From positions 1 to 64,000 of the forward strand of contig RQTK01000496.1 in NCBI GenBank assembly GCA_003991915.1: a stretch of DNA of 64,000 bases, read 5' to 3'. A model generated the notes under the pieces. That model ran no database searches, had not been told where the DNA came from, and was given only the letters and a program-made list of their open reading frames with translations. A program made the position numbers and the translations under genes. Source of the DNA: Elysia chlorotica (Eukaryota; Mollusca; Gastropoda; Plakobranchidae). Shown piece by piece: positions 12,200 to 25,559 of this stretch (positions are counted from its first letter, which is position 1; every line of letters starts with the position of its first letter).

Positions 12200-12833
12200 C
12201 AGTCAGACAGGCAGAGGGGAATAACTTAGCTTTATCCGTTCAAGCATTAGCTTATTTTTAGAAATAAGAGTTACTGTAGCTGTTTATTCTGTAAAATATC
12301 ATGCTTTTTATGATACAATAAGCCTGCATGTATTAATACATTGCACACAAAAAACCCAGTGGATTCCATAACGACGGTGACTTAATTGCGGACTATTATT
12401 GTTTTAACCTTCATTCCTTTGGTTAAAATAAGCATTGAAATTTGAGATTGCTTAGTATTCGTAAAGAAGAGCATTACAACTGAACTCTGGTTTGAAGCTA
12501 CCGGTATAGTATTAACGTTTATTAAATCCAAAAGCAATTGGTTGTCCTTGGTGTGTAAACGGTACTGTAAATCGATGTGGTTCGACTATACCCTAGGGAT
12601 TAAATTACTGATCGTATTGATCCGAGCACTTGATATAAAGATGTTAAAACACAATTATATTATACCGGTTACTTGCTTTTTGATTGCACAAACGAAATTA
12701 TAATTTCCTCTTGAGGGATTGATAAAGTATAATTATGTGTTGTATATCGTATCTTATTTTTACACCATAGAGAAGAATAATTATTATGAGACGATTTTGT
12801 TCTTGTACTACCAAAAGTACCATGATTTAAGCA
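12200..12833. other. Source-like segment for the patchwork at 13.75 kb; no gene
   Basis: The part at about 12430-12620 is a fuller version of sequence repeated in pieces after 13815. No coding sequence. Confidence 0.55.
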
Positions 12834-13748
12834 ATAATTTTATACTGTAGATACAGAAAATAATTAATGTCTCTTACCCACATCGAAATCAATAATTTCT
12901 TAAACATTTTACAGCAACAGTAGGTTACACTAGTTGTTGTTTTTTTCCTCCACAAAATGCAAATTTGAAAACGAGAAGAAAAAAAAGTAGGTGATGTGAG
13001 AATAGAGAATAGAATTATCATTATATTACGACAACTTAACCTAGATAATTATGAAGATGGGCAAAGTGCGAAGGGTTGATATTGCGAAATACACATAATT
13101 TTATACAGAGGCGAAGGAAAAAAAATAATTATTCGTAATAAGCCAGTCCTGCATTGTTTACCCACAAAGTCGCATCAATCCTACCTGAGCTATATTTAGA
13201 CTTTTGATTATTTTGAGCGTTTCTTGAATTACATCTAAACGAGGCTTCCAAAAAAAGCAGCCAAGGTCATCGAAGTAGGCAAATATTTGCATTTAGAGCC
13301 CAATTGAATTGTACAATTAAAAAGTAGGAACAGTTAGATCGTTTGTCATTATTGCAGTGTAGGCTGAGTACTAGGCTGAACAAAAATTACCACCTGCGCT
13401 TCAATCTAAACTAACTCTCGTAATTATTTATGAGACATACACCACTGTTACGCTTTTTATGCTAAAATGTGTTCACTCCGATCATTTCGGTAACTTGGCC
13501 TGTTATTAAGAAGGCCTCGCATCTAAGTTAAACCGTTTGAGGTTTCTAATTGCGTTTAAGAAAAAGTATTATACATATGAGATTGCGTCTAAAGCGAGGC
13601 CTGCATAAGGACAGGTCGAGTCACCGAAATGATCAGAGTGAACACATTTTAGCGTTATAAGGGTAACAGTGATCTGCCTATAATTAATCATTACAATAGC
13701 TAGTTCAGATTAAAACTTGGATATAAGTTTTTGTTCAGCCCACTTAGC
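12834..13748. repeat. Segmental duplication copy B (about 0.91 kb) with foldback element
   Basis: Second copy of the 8538-9454 segment in the same orientation, with foldback arms about 13359-13515 and 13594-13746. Small indels and substitutions distinguish it from copy A. Confidence 0.9.
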
Positions 13749-14110
13749 AATGGACACTAAGCAACAACAAAAAAGAAGGAAAAAAAAACAATTTGGCATT
13801 ATTTTGCCCATTGAAATTTTAGATTGCTTAGTATTCGTAAAGTAAAGCCTGCATGGTTCTCTTTTTTCAGTCGATGTATACGAGACCTATTCATATTTTA
13901 AACTGTTGGAGTACCAAAGTAGGAAGACTGTTTGACTTGATGGTAAATACATGTATGAGCATTAGTCTACAACTGAACTCTGGTTTCAAGCTGTTTTAAA
14001 TCGAAAAGCGCTTCATTGTCCTTGGTGTGTAATGTGAATATATGTTGTTCAACTAGACTATAGGGATTCAATTACTGATATTATTGATGCGGGCACTTGA
14101 AGATTAGTAT
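13749..14110 (+). repeat. Patchwork of sequence duplicated from 10.45-10.58 kb and 12.43-12.62 kb
   Basis: ATGGACACTAAGCAACAACA matches 10449; CAATTTGGCATTATTTTGCC matches 10556; ATTGCTTAGTATTCGTAAAG, CAACTGAACTCTGGTTT and TTGTCCTTGGTGTGTAA match 12430-12560. The order is kept but pieces are missing. Confidence 0.75.
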
Positions 14111-17100
14111 AATTCATAATCTCAAACTTTCTATAGTATCGCACAGAAACGATTATTTTATCTGTAGAGTACTTAATTATTTTCTAATTTTTTTTCTAAG
14201 TATAAAGCTCACCTGTTTTTATTTTTTAAATCTTTGATATACAGTTGAATTTCAAAGCCTCAGTCATTAAAGTTAAACCGATTAAAAACCTAGTTCCAAA
14301 GAAAGAAACCAAACTAAAAAAAATTAATTCAAATACATTTACCTTCGTCCTTTAAATTGCTTTAAAGTAATGGGAACAAATCATGCTGTTGAGTGAAAAA
14401 AAGACAGGATACACGTTTAACGTATCTTGTCCTTGCTTTAATTTAAAGCTTTGAGCTCAGGATATTACTTTTCATAACTTTGATCGAAACATCAATATAC
14501 TTTATTTTACATAAAAGCTCACAATGATAGATGTAGATCTTTCAACAACGGATATTTTTTGTAAAGATTTTTAGTAAAGAACCCTTTATTTTCGCCGAAT
14601 TTTATACTCATATGTAGAATAATCAATTTCCAAGTAACAATAGGTAATTGAAAATTTTTTAAAGTATTGAAACAGTTTAAAGAATGAGTTGTGTAGTTCG
14701 AGGTACAATCAACAATTTTTTGAAGTAAAAAATATTTTAACCTAGAAGGAATGTATAGATTAAAACCTCAAAATAAATCAGGTGTATGTCTAATTTTGTC
14801 AGATAATATTTCCAGGTACATAACCTAAATAATTTGTGCTGAGAGCAAAAAAAAAATAATTTTTTTTCTTCATTTTAAGCGACCACCATGTAACAATACA
14901 AAATGATCCTGAATCTGATGATAATTTGTGACACAAATGAATATAACGATGATAAGAAATTTTTTTTCATAAAATTGCCTTTATTCATAAGTGTTGTTTT
15001 TTTTACTTTTAACAAGTACATCATAAGATACAATCACAGAAAGGAGCATTGTAATTTTTCTTAAACAGTGGACATCATAATCTTAATTATGGCATAGACA
15101 TCAAAGATCACTTTTATTTGTATTGTCCCTTAAACCATTATCTACTACACCTGAAACAAGACTTTAAAAACAATGAATAAAAGACATAAACATTTTTTTT
15201 TTAAACAAGGCAATAAAAAAACTTTAGAACAGTAACATCTAATCTTAGAAGAAAAATATTTTTTGCAAACATAAGATAACAACGAAAAACAAAAATATCG
15301 AACAGAGCAACAATATAAAACTACACTGTTTGAGAAAGGTTTACAAATAAATAAGACAGCGTAGTTAGCATTGTTGGTCTTGAAATTAAGTCACACCATT
15401 CATAGCATTTTTAAAACGATCATTTTTTCATTTAAATATATATAGCATTACATTATTTTATACACAATTTCAATCACAATACGAACAGAAACAACAAATA
15501 ACTTCATTAAAAAAAATTGTAATTTACAATTTCACTTCCCAAAAATGTGAGAAATAGCCAGGGTGGTTCTAGTTGTTCCCGACCGTCCCCAAAGTGTTAA
15601 AGTAACTAAAATAGAACACCTATGACAATCAGAGGCAGAAATATCAGAGAGCTGAAGGGTCGCTTTTAGAAACCTATTGACCATAAAACAAAGTGAAGTT
15701 AGAGAGTTGTGCTAATTCAACAGAAAGAATGAAATATTAGACAAAGAGAGATGTAACATTTTCAAAACTTTTGCATTGTGCCCAAAACTCAATACAAAAA
15801 TAATTTTCAACAGGCAACTGATTCACTTAGGGCTCTTATATATTCAGGCGCCGTAAAAGTATCTATTGCAATAGCCTTAGTGTACACAATTGCAGTTATT
15901 CTGTAAAATGGGTGCAACATTCCATAAAGATGGGGCGATAATTAAAACCAAAAAAGAAGAGCATAACTTGACTTTCAAAATTGAAGATTGGATGAACATT
16001 TTTCTTAACTGTAAAATGTTTCAACATATTTCAACATTGAAAGTTAAATTAACAACTCTTCTAATTATATAAATTATGACAAAAGACTTTTTTCCTTTTG
16101 TTATTTTCGTCTTTATTTTGCAAGAACGGCTATATAAGTGAGGTTTGATTTTGATAGCCATGGCTTTAAATTTTTTAAGATAAATTTACAAATAAGTACA
16201 TGTACTAAATAGTTATTTCCCAAAGTCAGTATTTCATAACAGAGCAAGATGAGAAATTTACTCTGTGTGTGAATCTTTAATTTTAGGATTTTTGCGATCC
16301 AAAAAATCAAGTCTTTCATATACTGTACTTCAAATTCATTTTGCCTGATTTGACAAAGTAGAAATTCAGAATTCTCTTACAGATAAACATGAATGCTATC
16401 AGAGTACAATTGATGCCCCTTGCAACTGATTAGTTAAGCAATATGTTAATGAACAGCGGAGTTACATGCAAGTATTCAATTCGCTCCCAATTTTCTGATA
16501 AGCACTTATATTTGAGAAAATTTAAGTAAATACTTTATAAGCCAAATGTTAGGCACATTGATTCTTATGTCAATGTCAATGAATAAAAATGTGGAGCAAG
16601 TGTAGCAGGATCTATCTGATATTGTAAACATTACATTACATTAGAGAGAAGGATAATTATGACCACATTGGTATTATTAAGTAAAACTTCAGTTATTTCC
16701 ATATATGTAATCTAAATCTGACCTTATATAACTACAAAATGATTACCAATTGCTATGTGACAACTACTGTATATAAATTTACAAATGGCATTAACCCTAG
16801 CATGGGATGAGGTGCAGTGTGTCTACCTATGGGAGAAACCAAAATTAAAAAAAAAAAAAAATGTTGAGGGAATGACCAGCATTTGAGAATGAACTTGTGT
16901 AAACACTTGAAGGAGATTCTAATTTCTAAGAAAAAAAAGTTATATGGAAGAAATGAATGTATGGTTTCCAAGCTTAATCTGTCATTATCTCATTTAAAAT
17001 TTTCGCAAAAAAATAAATAAATAAATAAATAAATTACCCAAAAAAAGCACCACCACATGCTTTGATTAAAAAAAAAATAATGAAAGGATAAGCATTTATT

Positions 17101-18124
17101 CACACAATCAAAACATAACATACGTTCATTAGCTTAAGTTGTTGAAATTGTTTTGTAATGTGCAATTAGGCCTATAAAACTCTCTGAAGGATAGAACTAA
17201 ATCTGCAGCTGATGATTCCATCATGTATTTTTTCTCCCCACCAGTTCCCAGTCATGGAAAAAAAAATATATTGATTTCTCACAGGAACCAACTGTCACTG
17301 GTATTTAGCAAGCAAAATAAAATACTAATGAAAGGGGAAGGAAATGGGTCCAACAGCAGAAATATACGATAGACTACTTTGTGTTGTTAAAACTTCAACA
17401 AAATGTGTTTTTCAACCTAGATTGTTTAGTTATAAAAACAAAACAAAACAAACAAAAAAGACAACTAAAACTTTAATGTAAATCTTCCTGCTTTGCCCCA
17501 ACTTTGCAAGTTCTGCCAATACCATTCTCTATTGCATTGCAAGGCATTGACGTCCATATTTGTTGATGACATTAAATGTTTCTGCTTGACTGTGCAACAA
17601 TCTAAACAGTAAAAAGCCTCACCCATATCCTTCAATTTGAGTGTGGCCAATGTTATAATAGCAGCACATTATGTACAAAATTAATGGCATCCACCACATT
17701 CAAAAAAGTTTTTGACTTTCCTCTTAAGAAACATTCAAGATTTATCTTGCATCCCTCATGCCTATTGTTATTTTAATAGGCAAGGAGACCAAAGGAAAAT
17801 GTAAGATATTTTTGTTATTGGTCAGCTCCATAAGCTGAGGCTGGCGTTCGAGTTCGTAATTGCTGCATTATGAACCCGACTCTGCGTCAATTTGCCACCA
17901 GCTGTTTCAAAAAAACTTTCACATTCAAAGTTTACAGCACAGCCAATTCTCTTCATGAAGAGTACAAGTCTTTGATAGTGAGTTTTAGTGTTTTGTTATT
18001 CCCTTAAAAAAAAAAAAACAACTAAGCAAATATGAATAAACTAAGCCGTATTTTTAAAAAAACAAATAAACCACTTGTCCCACTTGGTCCGATGAATCAT
18101 AAATGTGTATTACACCACGATAGC
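14110..18124 (-). other. ZFPL1 3'UTR and downstream AT-rich DNA
   Basis: No coding sequence is seen. The 3'UTR must start at 18124 on the minus strand. Candidate poly(A) signals (TTTATT on the plus strand) include 17095-17100 and one near 16112, but I cannot choose between them. The sequence is AT-rich with many A and T runs, including an AAAT array near 17010-17032. Confidence 0.5.
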
Positions 18125-21100
18125 TCAAGGGACTGTATCGATACTCTGCTGAACTTTAATGTTGGGGTTTGCCAGAGGGTCAAAGAAGGGATCATCCTCA
18201 GTAGCCTGACGGCCTAGCTTGGAGAATATTATGATGATGGTGATGAAGCCAATGATGCCCAACATGAGGACGATGGCAAATCTCTTCCGCACTGCATTTG
18301 GATCTTTTCGCTTGTTTCCGTCTCTTGAACTGGAGAAGGGACAAAAGAAAAAGAATATTCTTTACATAAACAATAGTAAAATGCCTCACCAACTTGTAGC
18401 AAAATCAATCATGTTACATTTTGGAATTGTATCAACTAAGAGGGTAAAAAATTTTTTTTATAAGACTGTTAGATAGTTTATATTCAGCAAAATAGGCTTG
18501 AAAACAAATCAAGGACAAAAATGACAAAGAGATAAAAAACAAAAAAAACAAGGGGGAACAACTTGATTCAAAAGAATCAATGACATATACCAATTGAAAA
18601 TTTAGAAAATTCTACTATGTATCTTTAGATCTTCATGTTTGTTACAGAAGAGTCAAATATCACCTAATGTTATTGAAAACTTATTGAACTAGTAAGGCCT
18701 TAATGTCTCTCTTCCTGACAGAAAAAAATGAGTGTAGACTCACTCTTTCAGACAAAAAAAAACATATAGGATAGATAAAGGATTCACTCAATAACCATTT
18801 TTGCAGTGCGTTAGATTATAAAGTTCATGATTCTACGCGACAACATTCAGAAAGATTGATCTTTAAGTTGGTATTGTTTCATTTCTACCTGACCCCTGAT
18901 ATTTTGTACATTACCCTTCTAGACTATGACTCCAAAAAAAAAAAAGAAAAAAAATTACTCAGTGAGATGAAAAAGCCTTTTCTACTGGATTGTTTTTTTT
19001 TCGCATGGGCACTGAATATCCCCAGAATTTTCCAAATTGAAAATGCTGCTGTTGTGTACTCACTTGAACCAATGCCCCAGCCATTGAAGAGCTGGCCTTC
19101 TCTTGTATTTATCCTCATCATGATCCTGTGACTTTTTATGGCTGGTAAAGAACTCATCCTCCTTTGTGGTATCAAACAATTTCCTTGGATCTATTAAGAA
19201 ATGGGAAATAACCAATTTTTAAAAATATATTGAAATGCAAACATTTTAATGTGTATTTTCAAAAAAATTCAAAATTAGATTTTAGGACTTTTTTTAAAAC
19301 GTAGCATTAAATAATCTTCCACAACTATCACAATATGTTAAAAATGAAATAGTAGCTTCGATTAAAATACAATTAAGTTTTTCTTTTCTTTTTCCTTCCA
19401 TTACAAAATTTTGAGTCTGAGATGTCACCAAAAATATACCCAATAATACGACAATTCCCATCCGTGAGAAATATTAGGACAGTCAGATAAATTATTTTTC
19501 AACCGTTTTGAAGATTTGACAGCATAAATTAGTTGTTTGTTTTCTCATATGATAAAACTTCAGAAGATGGTGGCCAAAACATATGCCGAAATTGTCAGCT
19601 CAGTTTTTAACATGCTCAATCTCATTTCTACTCAACTATAAAATTTTAGTTATTTAGAAATAGCAGTGTTGCCAACTGCATCATTCTCTTCTTTACTGAA
19701 CTCAACTTTGCCTAAAGTAGTGTAGCAGACAGAATCATATACATAACCCTTTGACAAATCTTTACTTGACTTTAACCTACCTTTTTTTTTAACTGAAAAT
19801 CTGCAAAATTTATGGAAAATCGGTATCCCTGAAACATTTTACAACCAAGGTGATATGTATATGTTAAAACTTACAGTCAAGCCTGGAAACAGTACTTGAG
19901 AATAACTAGTTTTAGGGTCTACTATAACTTTGTATTCATGTCACCTTAGTCGTAAAAAGGCGAATCTTTTTTCTAAACTACTGAGCATTGAATTGGAGCC
20001 GTACTCAGTCAACATGTGAATAAAAACACAACATATATGCAAATATTTTTTTTCTCAAAATCGTACTAGAGAAAAGGCCCCTGGCACTGGTTCCCTCGTC
20101 CACACTGATGACGCTGTGCTGACCGCCCACCCTGGCTGGTCCACCATTCAAAGACGGCGTGGCGGAGTAGGGCGCTACTTGGGCATGGGGGCGCGATCCC
20201 ATCTGTGCCGAGGCCGGCGAGCTGCTGACAAACGCAGATGATGGCGATGCCCCAAGGCCTGGTGCGGTGCCTAAAACAGCCTCCTGCCTGAGCGAGGACA
20301 TATCTGTAGCATCTCCATTTGCGGCAGCGTAAGTGGGTGTCGCTGAGGACTGTGTAGGGGGAAAAGCGGGCTCTGGTGTCTCTGCCTCCTCTATCTGTGA
20401 CGTTTGGAGATATCAAAATGGACTTTATTTTGAGCAATGGTATGATGCTTCAAAGTCATTTAAAATAGTTTAATGACGAAAAAAATTGAAATACAGAGAG
20501 GAAATCTTTCTTGCTTAGCTATCCCACAAAAAAAACCAACAGAAAACCCTGTAGCATCACATTAATTTAGCTTTCCATTTGCAATCTTAGAAATAAAGAT
20601 CATTTAAATTAAGATGTGTATCGTTGTAAAATTAACTACCACCAATGTGTTGATTTCCTTACAGCTCATGATCCACCATTTTTTTTTGGTTATAATTCTG
20701 ACCTAGAGCATGACTTTAAAGCAGGGTATAGTATACTAAACCACATGGAAATTAAAAACCTAGTCTTTCTGTTGATATCTTTTAACATTGCTTCAGTTAT
20801 ATTCCTTTAGGTTTTAAGTGACGGCCATAATAGACACAAAAACATTCACCTTTTTAATATAATAACAATAATCTCTGCATGATTTCTAATTAAGACCTGA
20901 CAATACAAATGCATAAGTTTTTCTTAATAAACTGGTACAATTGCTAAATTATGTATAATTCATATATATGGGGTTGGAGTCAGACATGCAAAAATAAAAT
21001 CTTTAAACTATCTATTCATTCAAAACTATTTAGGGCTTTACCAAAGGAAGGCCCAGACCAGCCCGAGCCCAGTTAGCTTGCTGTAGAAAGGACCTGAGTG

Positions 21101-23052
21101 AGTCCGCCACTGGGGACACCAGGTTGGACTGTGGGAAGATGCAAGTGCTGCATAGTGGGCACACATAGCCTGCAGGAGCTGTCTGCGCAGGCATCTGCTG
21201 GAAATAATGGCTAAGGCACCTCCAGTGGAAAACATCTGACAATAAAAAGGAGGGGAGGGTGGTCATAAATAAGTTTTTTTCTTTTAATATGAAGAGGAAA
21301 TTTAGAAACTAGTCATAAGGAACACAAAACAACAATCTCTGTACAACAAAGAGGAGAAGCAATTAGCATTTAATTAAAGCTATACATCATTGTTTTTTAT
21401 GCCCCCAACCTTACCTCTTGGTGGTGTATATATTTTTTTTCAAGCACAAAACCAATGATGTTAGGCTCTGCCTTGATGCCCTTAAATCAGAATAATACAC
21501 CGTGTATTAAACCTGTAAATTTCAATTGGTGTACATTTTATTTTATTATCATTATTTTTTTTTTTATCTGACACATGTACAACTGATGTTGTAATATTGT
21601 ATCAAATTTATTATTAGACAGCCAAGAAAAATTTCCCTATGGGATCATTAAGGCTTATCTTATCTTATCACTATATATATGCATATTTTATACCTCAAAA
21701 TTGAGTATACAAAAATCACTTAGAAAAAAGCTTAGACGATATTAAATTGTTACAAAAAATAATATATACACAACTTACCGTAACATGTCAATCTGACACA
21801 TTCTCCGTACTCCTCACTACTGAGACTTTGCTGGCACAGACTACAAATTGGGTTGTAGTCACTGTCTTGAAGCCATTGAAGATATGACTTGACAATGCAC
21901 TATTTTTTTAGAGGAAAAGAAAAAAAAATTTTAAGCTGTAACAAACTCCTACTCAAAGAGCACATTACATTCAACGAACACAAAAAAATCCCTGATTTTT
22001 CTCCTTATTTGCCTTTATTAGGCAACCTTTGATCCAACAAACTTATCCCATACACATCCTCAGTCCAACAAACTAGAGGTGTAGGCAGGCTAACAAAGTT
22101 GTATATATTAGACACTCTAATACTATTTGAAAAATAGACAACCAAAGATCTCCCTACCTATTGCTAAAGAATATTACTTCTCCTGTAAGCCACGACTGAC
22201 ATTATGTAATGTAGTCTACAGTAAAGTTACTAAAAAAAAAAGAAAAAAAAAAGATGAGCAGCAAGCTAAGCCAGGAGAGGGAGTGGTAGTCGATGGATGA
22301 CCGCCTAGCGTGATCAATGAGAAAAGGCTGCCAGTAATTACAGGGGATGTGGGTGTAAGTGTAGGAAAGAAGAGGTACAGGAACATTGTAGGCGAGTCAT
22401 TGGCTTAACACTAACTGGGTACAATCATATGAAAGAAGAGGTACAGGAACATTGTAGGCGAGTCATTGGCTTAACACCAACTAGGTACAATCATGTAATG
22501 TGGGTCTATGGAGGCACTACAGAGCAACACATGGCTTCAAAGAACCTTGCATCCAACGAACTATTGAAAATAAGTGAGCTAGTTTGTTGAGTTCAAGGTG
22601 TGCTGTAAATGTTAAATTTATAATTTATACATTCTTATCTTCTCTCTGGCGTCAGTAACCTTTGAACAAGGTTACAGATTTAGTATTACCATATCATGTG
22701 ATTATGTTGAAAAGAGGCACTACAAAAAGATTACAGATTAATAAAAATCAAATGTTACAAATTCTTCAAAGTCCTTCATTAATTAATCTGGATGGTGTCA
22801 GAGGCAAATAAAAAAAATGCCGTAAGAAAAAACAACAAAAGAAGAAACAGCATTGGATTAAAAGGTAATAGAAAATCATCTATTCATGGATTTTATATTG
22901 AGAGTTTAAAAATCATTAACAATTTATATAGTTTTCAAACTGTTGATTACCTTAGAGTGATTTGTTACAAGACAGCTCTCACAAACATTTACTCTGTGTT
23001 CAAAGCAGAACAGATTTGTGACTTTTCGTTTAGGGCACTTGCACAATCCCAT
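18125..23052 (-). CDS. ZFPL1: ZFPL1, zinc finger protein-like 1 (Golgi membrane protein), six coding exons
   Basis: Coding exons in transcript order: 23052-22951, 21899-21779, 21235-21042, 20394-20067, 19190-19064, 18329-18125. All junctions are GT-AG and in phase, giving 1077 nt and 358 residues (human about 310). The start is the ATG of [19 protein letters not shown], the family's invariant N terminus. A B-box-like finger uses C4, C6, C16, H19, C24, C27, H32 and C35. A RING-like finger follows with C53, C56, C73, H78, C81, C100 and C103, and the family signature [12 protein letters not shown] variable Ser/Pro/Ala-rich stretch fills exon 4. The block [12 protein letters not shown] and a membrane segment (about residues 308-326, [13 protein letters not shown]) precede a short acidic tail containing [10 protein letters not shown]. 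Known role of the family: cis-Golgi integrity and ER-to-Golgi transport, with the zinc fingers cytosolic and binding GM130. Identity is very secure. The extra length lies mainly in the variable exon. Confidence 0.97.
22365..22496. repeat. 66-bp tandem duplication in ZFPL1 intron
   Basis: Two adjacent copies (22365-22430, 22431-22496), each starting GAAAGAAGAGGTACAGG and differing at only a few positions. It lies in the intron after the first coding exon. Confidence 0.9.
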
Positions 23053-24548
23053 GTTTTGAATCACACTGGTATTTTGTCAAAATACACTTAAGCTGACTTC
23101 TCTAATATCTGAAAAAAAAAACAAGAAAAAAAATCATAACAGGTAAAAAAATTCAAAAATTAAATATATATAAATGGAATATCAAAGATCATATGTATAC
23201 AGGGAGATATATAAGAAACGAAAGAGAGTACTTCTTACCGGATAAAAATGACGGGGTATGTTAAAATTGTTAAAAACAAACTCATTACCATATTTTGAGC
23301 ATTTTTCTTATAATGTTCAAAGGTCAGCTACCATTTAAATTGGACTTAATTTACCACATGATATATTATGTATGGAAAGGAGAGCCTTTTGTCATTCCAA
23401 CTTTGAGGTTCTGTTCCTGATCAGGCTACTAGTGTTCCTGAATTCCTTTCTCTGAATGTTTCTATCGTTATTAATTAAATAATACATGTCTACTATAACT
23501 TTTCACACACCTTTTTGTCCCATAAACTCTATTTTCAATTTTGTTTGTCCCGCTGCTTTAATATCTGCCTCATTGATTTATATTCAGACTAAATAATAAT
23601 ACAGTGTTATAAATCTTTTTCATAGGTAGTTCCTACCCCACCATCTCACTCAAATCAGTTCTTTCTCCTCCCCATCTATTTATAAAAATACTATTTAGTA
23701 GGCCTGTAGTAAATGTTTTGATCAGTCAAAAATATTCCAAATGAGTAATTAAAGCAATCTAGGCCTAGATTTTCCAGTCATAAACTGACAATTAAACTCT
23801 TCAGAAGCCAGACTTCTGACTTTTCACGCCCACTCTCTCTTTGTCCCCCCCTCCCTCTTCTTTTCTATTTACCAACATTTCTTTCGATTACTTTTTGCAA
23901 GAGTTTAGATTTAGTGATGAGACAAATTATGTCAGCAAAAGTACATGAACAATTATAAAATTGTTTACTTTGCATTGGCTTCTTTTCTTTTCATTGATTC
24001 TTACAGACTAAATTTATGCTGCAACATTTTGCCATTTTAGGCTGAAACTTTTTGCAACTTTCGCCACTTTAAATCCCAACTTTCTGGTGGGGATTGTTAG
24101 ATCTTCAGCCTTGATTCTAGATAAAATACTTCAGCTCTGCACTTATATATTTATAAATAATTAAAGGTTTAGATCTAGATGTAGATCCAAAATCTAGGCT
24201 AGATAGATCTATTTCAATCTCGTTACAACTTCTGAATAAAAGACTCTACATTCTAGGATATTCTTAAAACTCTTAGATACTACAATAATTACTAGGCTAG
24301 ATCTAGATCTAGATCTAGATCTAGACTAGAACTAAATTTGGAATCTATCTAGATCTACATCTAGATCTATATAGATTCCAGATGAGTTCACTTGGGTATA
24401 AAGATTCAAAATGTATGTCCAGTATAGAATTAGAGAATGCAACATGAATAACAACCGTACCCGTTCATAAGAATATGGTCTTGATTCTTGGTTTCAGACT
24501 GTTTGTGGGAAGACTCGGTCTCTAATATCTATGGCAGCGGCCATCTTA
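23050..24548 (-). promoter_or_regulatory. ZFPL1 5' region: YY1-like site, probable 5'UTR exon and first intron
   Basis: Read on the minus strand, TAAGATGGCCGC (24548-24537) resembles the YY1-type initiator element common at start sites of housekeeping genes. A probable non-coding first exon runs from about 24545 to a GTACGG donor after 24461. It joins an acceptor with a long T run (AG at 23110-23109), so that coding exon 1 starts at 23108 and the ATG lies at 23052. The donor is not strong and no transcript supports the start, so the exact 5' end is inferred. Confidence 0.5.
24170..24372. repeat. CTAGAT/AGATCT repeat cluster in ZFPL1 intron 1
   Basis: Multiple overlapping CTAGATCT hexamer-type units, with a pure run near 24294-24327. 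A similar cluster lies on the other side of the promoter pair at about 25740-25880. Confidence 0.8.
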
Positions 24549-24713
24549 GTTTACGCGTGGAGTTCTCGCGATCTATCGCATCTTCACGTTCTATCGGTCT
24601 CAACAAGGAGGCTGCTATTAAAATCAATGTCTACAAAGACCCGTTCCAGGAAATGTAAACTTACAGAGGTGACTCAGTATTAATATTCTGTACTCCGATG
24701 TTACTCCCATTCT

Positions 24714-24714
<1 letters not shown>

Positions 24715-24771
<57 letters not shown>
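24715..24771. repeat. CT array upstream of the assembly gap
   Basis: CT units in the ZFPL1-TUBGCP6 intergenic region. Confidence 0.95.
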
Positions 24772-24775
<4 letters not shown>

Positions 24776-24797
24776 TCGCTCTGCACACTTCTAATAA

Positions 24798-24912
24798 NNN
24801 NNNNNNNNNNNNNNNNNNNNNNNNNNNNNNNNNNNNNNNNNNNNNNNNNNNNNNNNNNNNNNNNNNNNNNNNNNNNNNNNNNNNNNNNNNNNNNNNNNNN
24901 NNNNNNNNNNNN
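24798..24912. other. Assembly gap (115 N)
   Basis: Unknown bases between a CT array and a CTA array, at the outer edge of a foldback structure. The gap lies between the two gene promoters, and its position suggests the assembler failed on the palindrome. Confidence 0.99.
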
Positions 24913-24959
<47 letters not shown>

Positions 24960-25212
24960 GCTACTACTACTACTTTAAGAAAGAGGAGAATACGCACAGC
25001 TTAGCAACTGAGGGACACAATAAATGAAACACAACTAGAAATTATAGAGAAAATACATGAAAACGTTTCGCCTTTATTAATGGCTTTGTCAATACTAAAT
25101 GCCATTAATAAAGGCGAAACGTTTTCATGTATGTTCTCTATAATTTCTAGTTGTGTTTGATTTATTGTGTCCCTCAGTTGCTAAGTTGTGCGTATTCTTC
25201 TATTTATTATCA

Positions 25213-25302
<90 letters not shown>

Positions 25303-25309
25303 CAGTAGT
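24913..25309. repeat. Foldback palindrome capped by CTA and TAG arrays
   Basis: Arms 24983-25084 and 25101-25202 are inverted copies of each other (102 bases, about four mismatches) around a 16-base loop. Outside them, the CTA array (24913-24973) and TAG array (25213-25309) are also complementary, so the inverted structure continues. The arms include GGCGAAACGTTTTCATGTAT. I cannot assign the family; it could be a foldback transposon or an inverted insertion of one element. Confidence 0.9.
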
Positions 25310-25399
25310 ATTGATGAAGACGATGATTATGATAATTATGTGAACGACATATATGACATTAATGGCTTTTGTTATATTTTATGTACATGTATCTCAATT

Positions 25400-25402
<3 letters not shown>

Positions 25403-25447
<45 letters not shown>
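25403..25447. repeat. CAA microsatellite
   Basis: An uninterrupted CAA array just downstream of the TAG array, still between the two gene starts. Confidence 0.95.
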
Positions 25448-25448
<1 letters not shown>

Positions 25449-25559
25449 ACAAAAGCAAACAAACAGATGCTGATAGTTCTATAACGCTATCCATTTTCAC
25501 GATAGTACTTGAAAACTTCACTGCCTGATTCGTTTATAACTTCCTGACTTCCCACTTCC

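Noticed and set aside
22365-22496. CRISPR-like direct repeats
   Set aside because: Only two adjacent copies, no spacers, inside an intron of an animal gene.
24698-25402. Open frames with poly-Ser, poly-Tyr or poly-Leu
   Set aside because: Translation of CT, CTA and TAG microsatellites.
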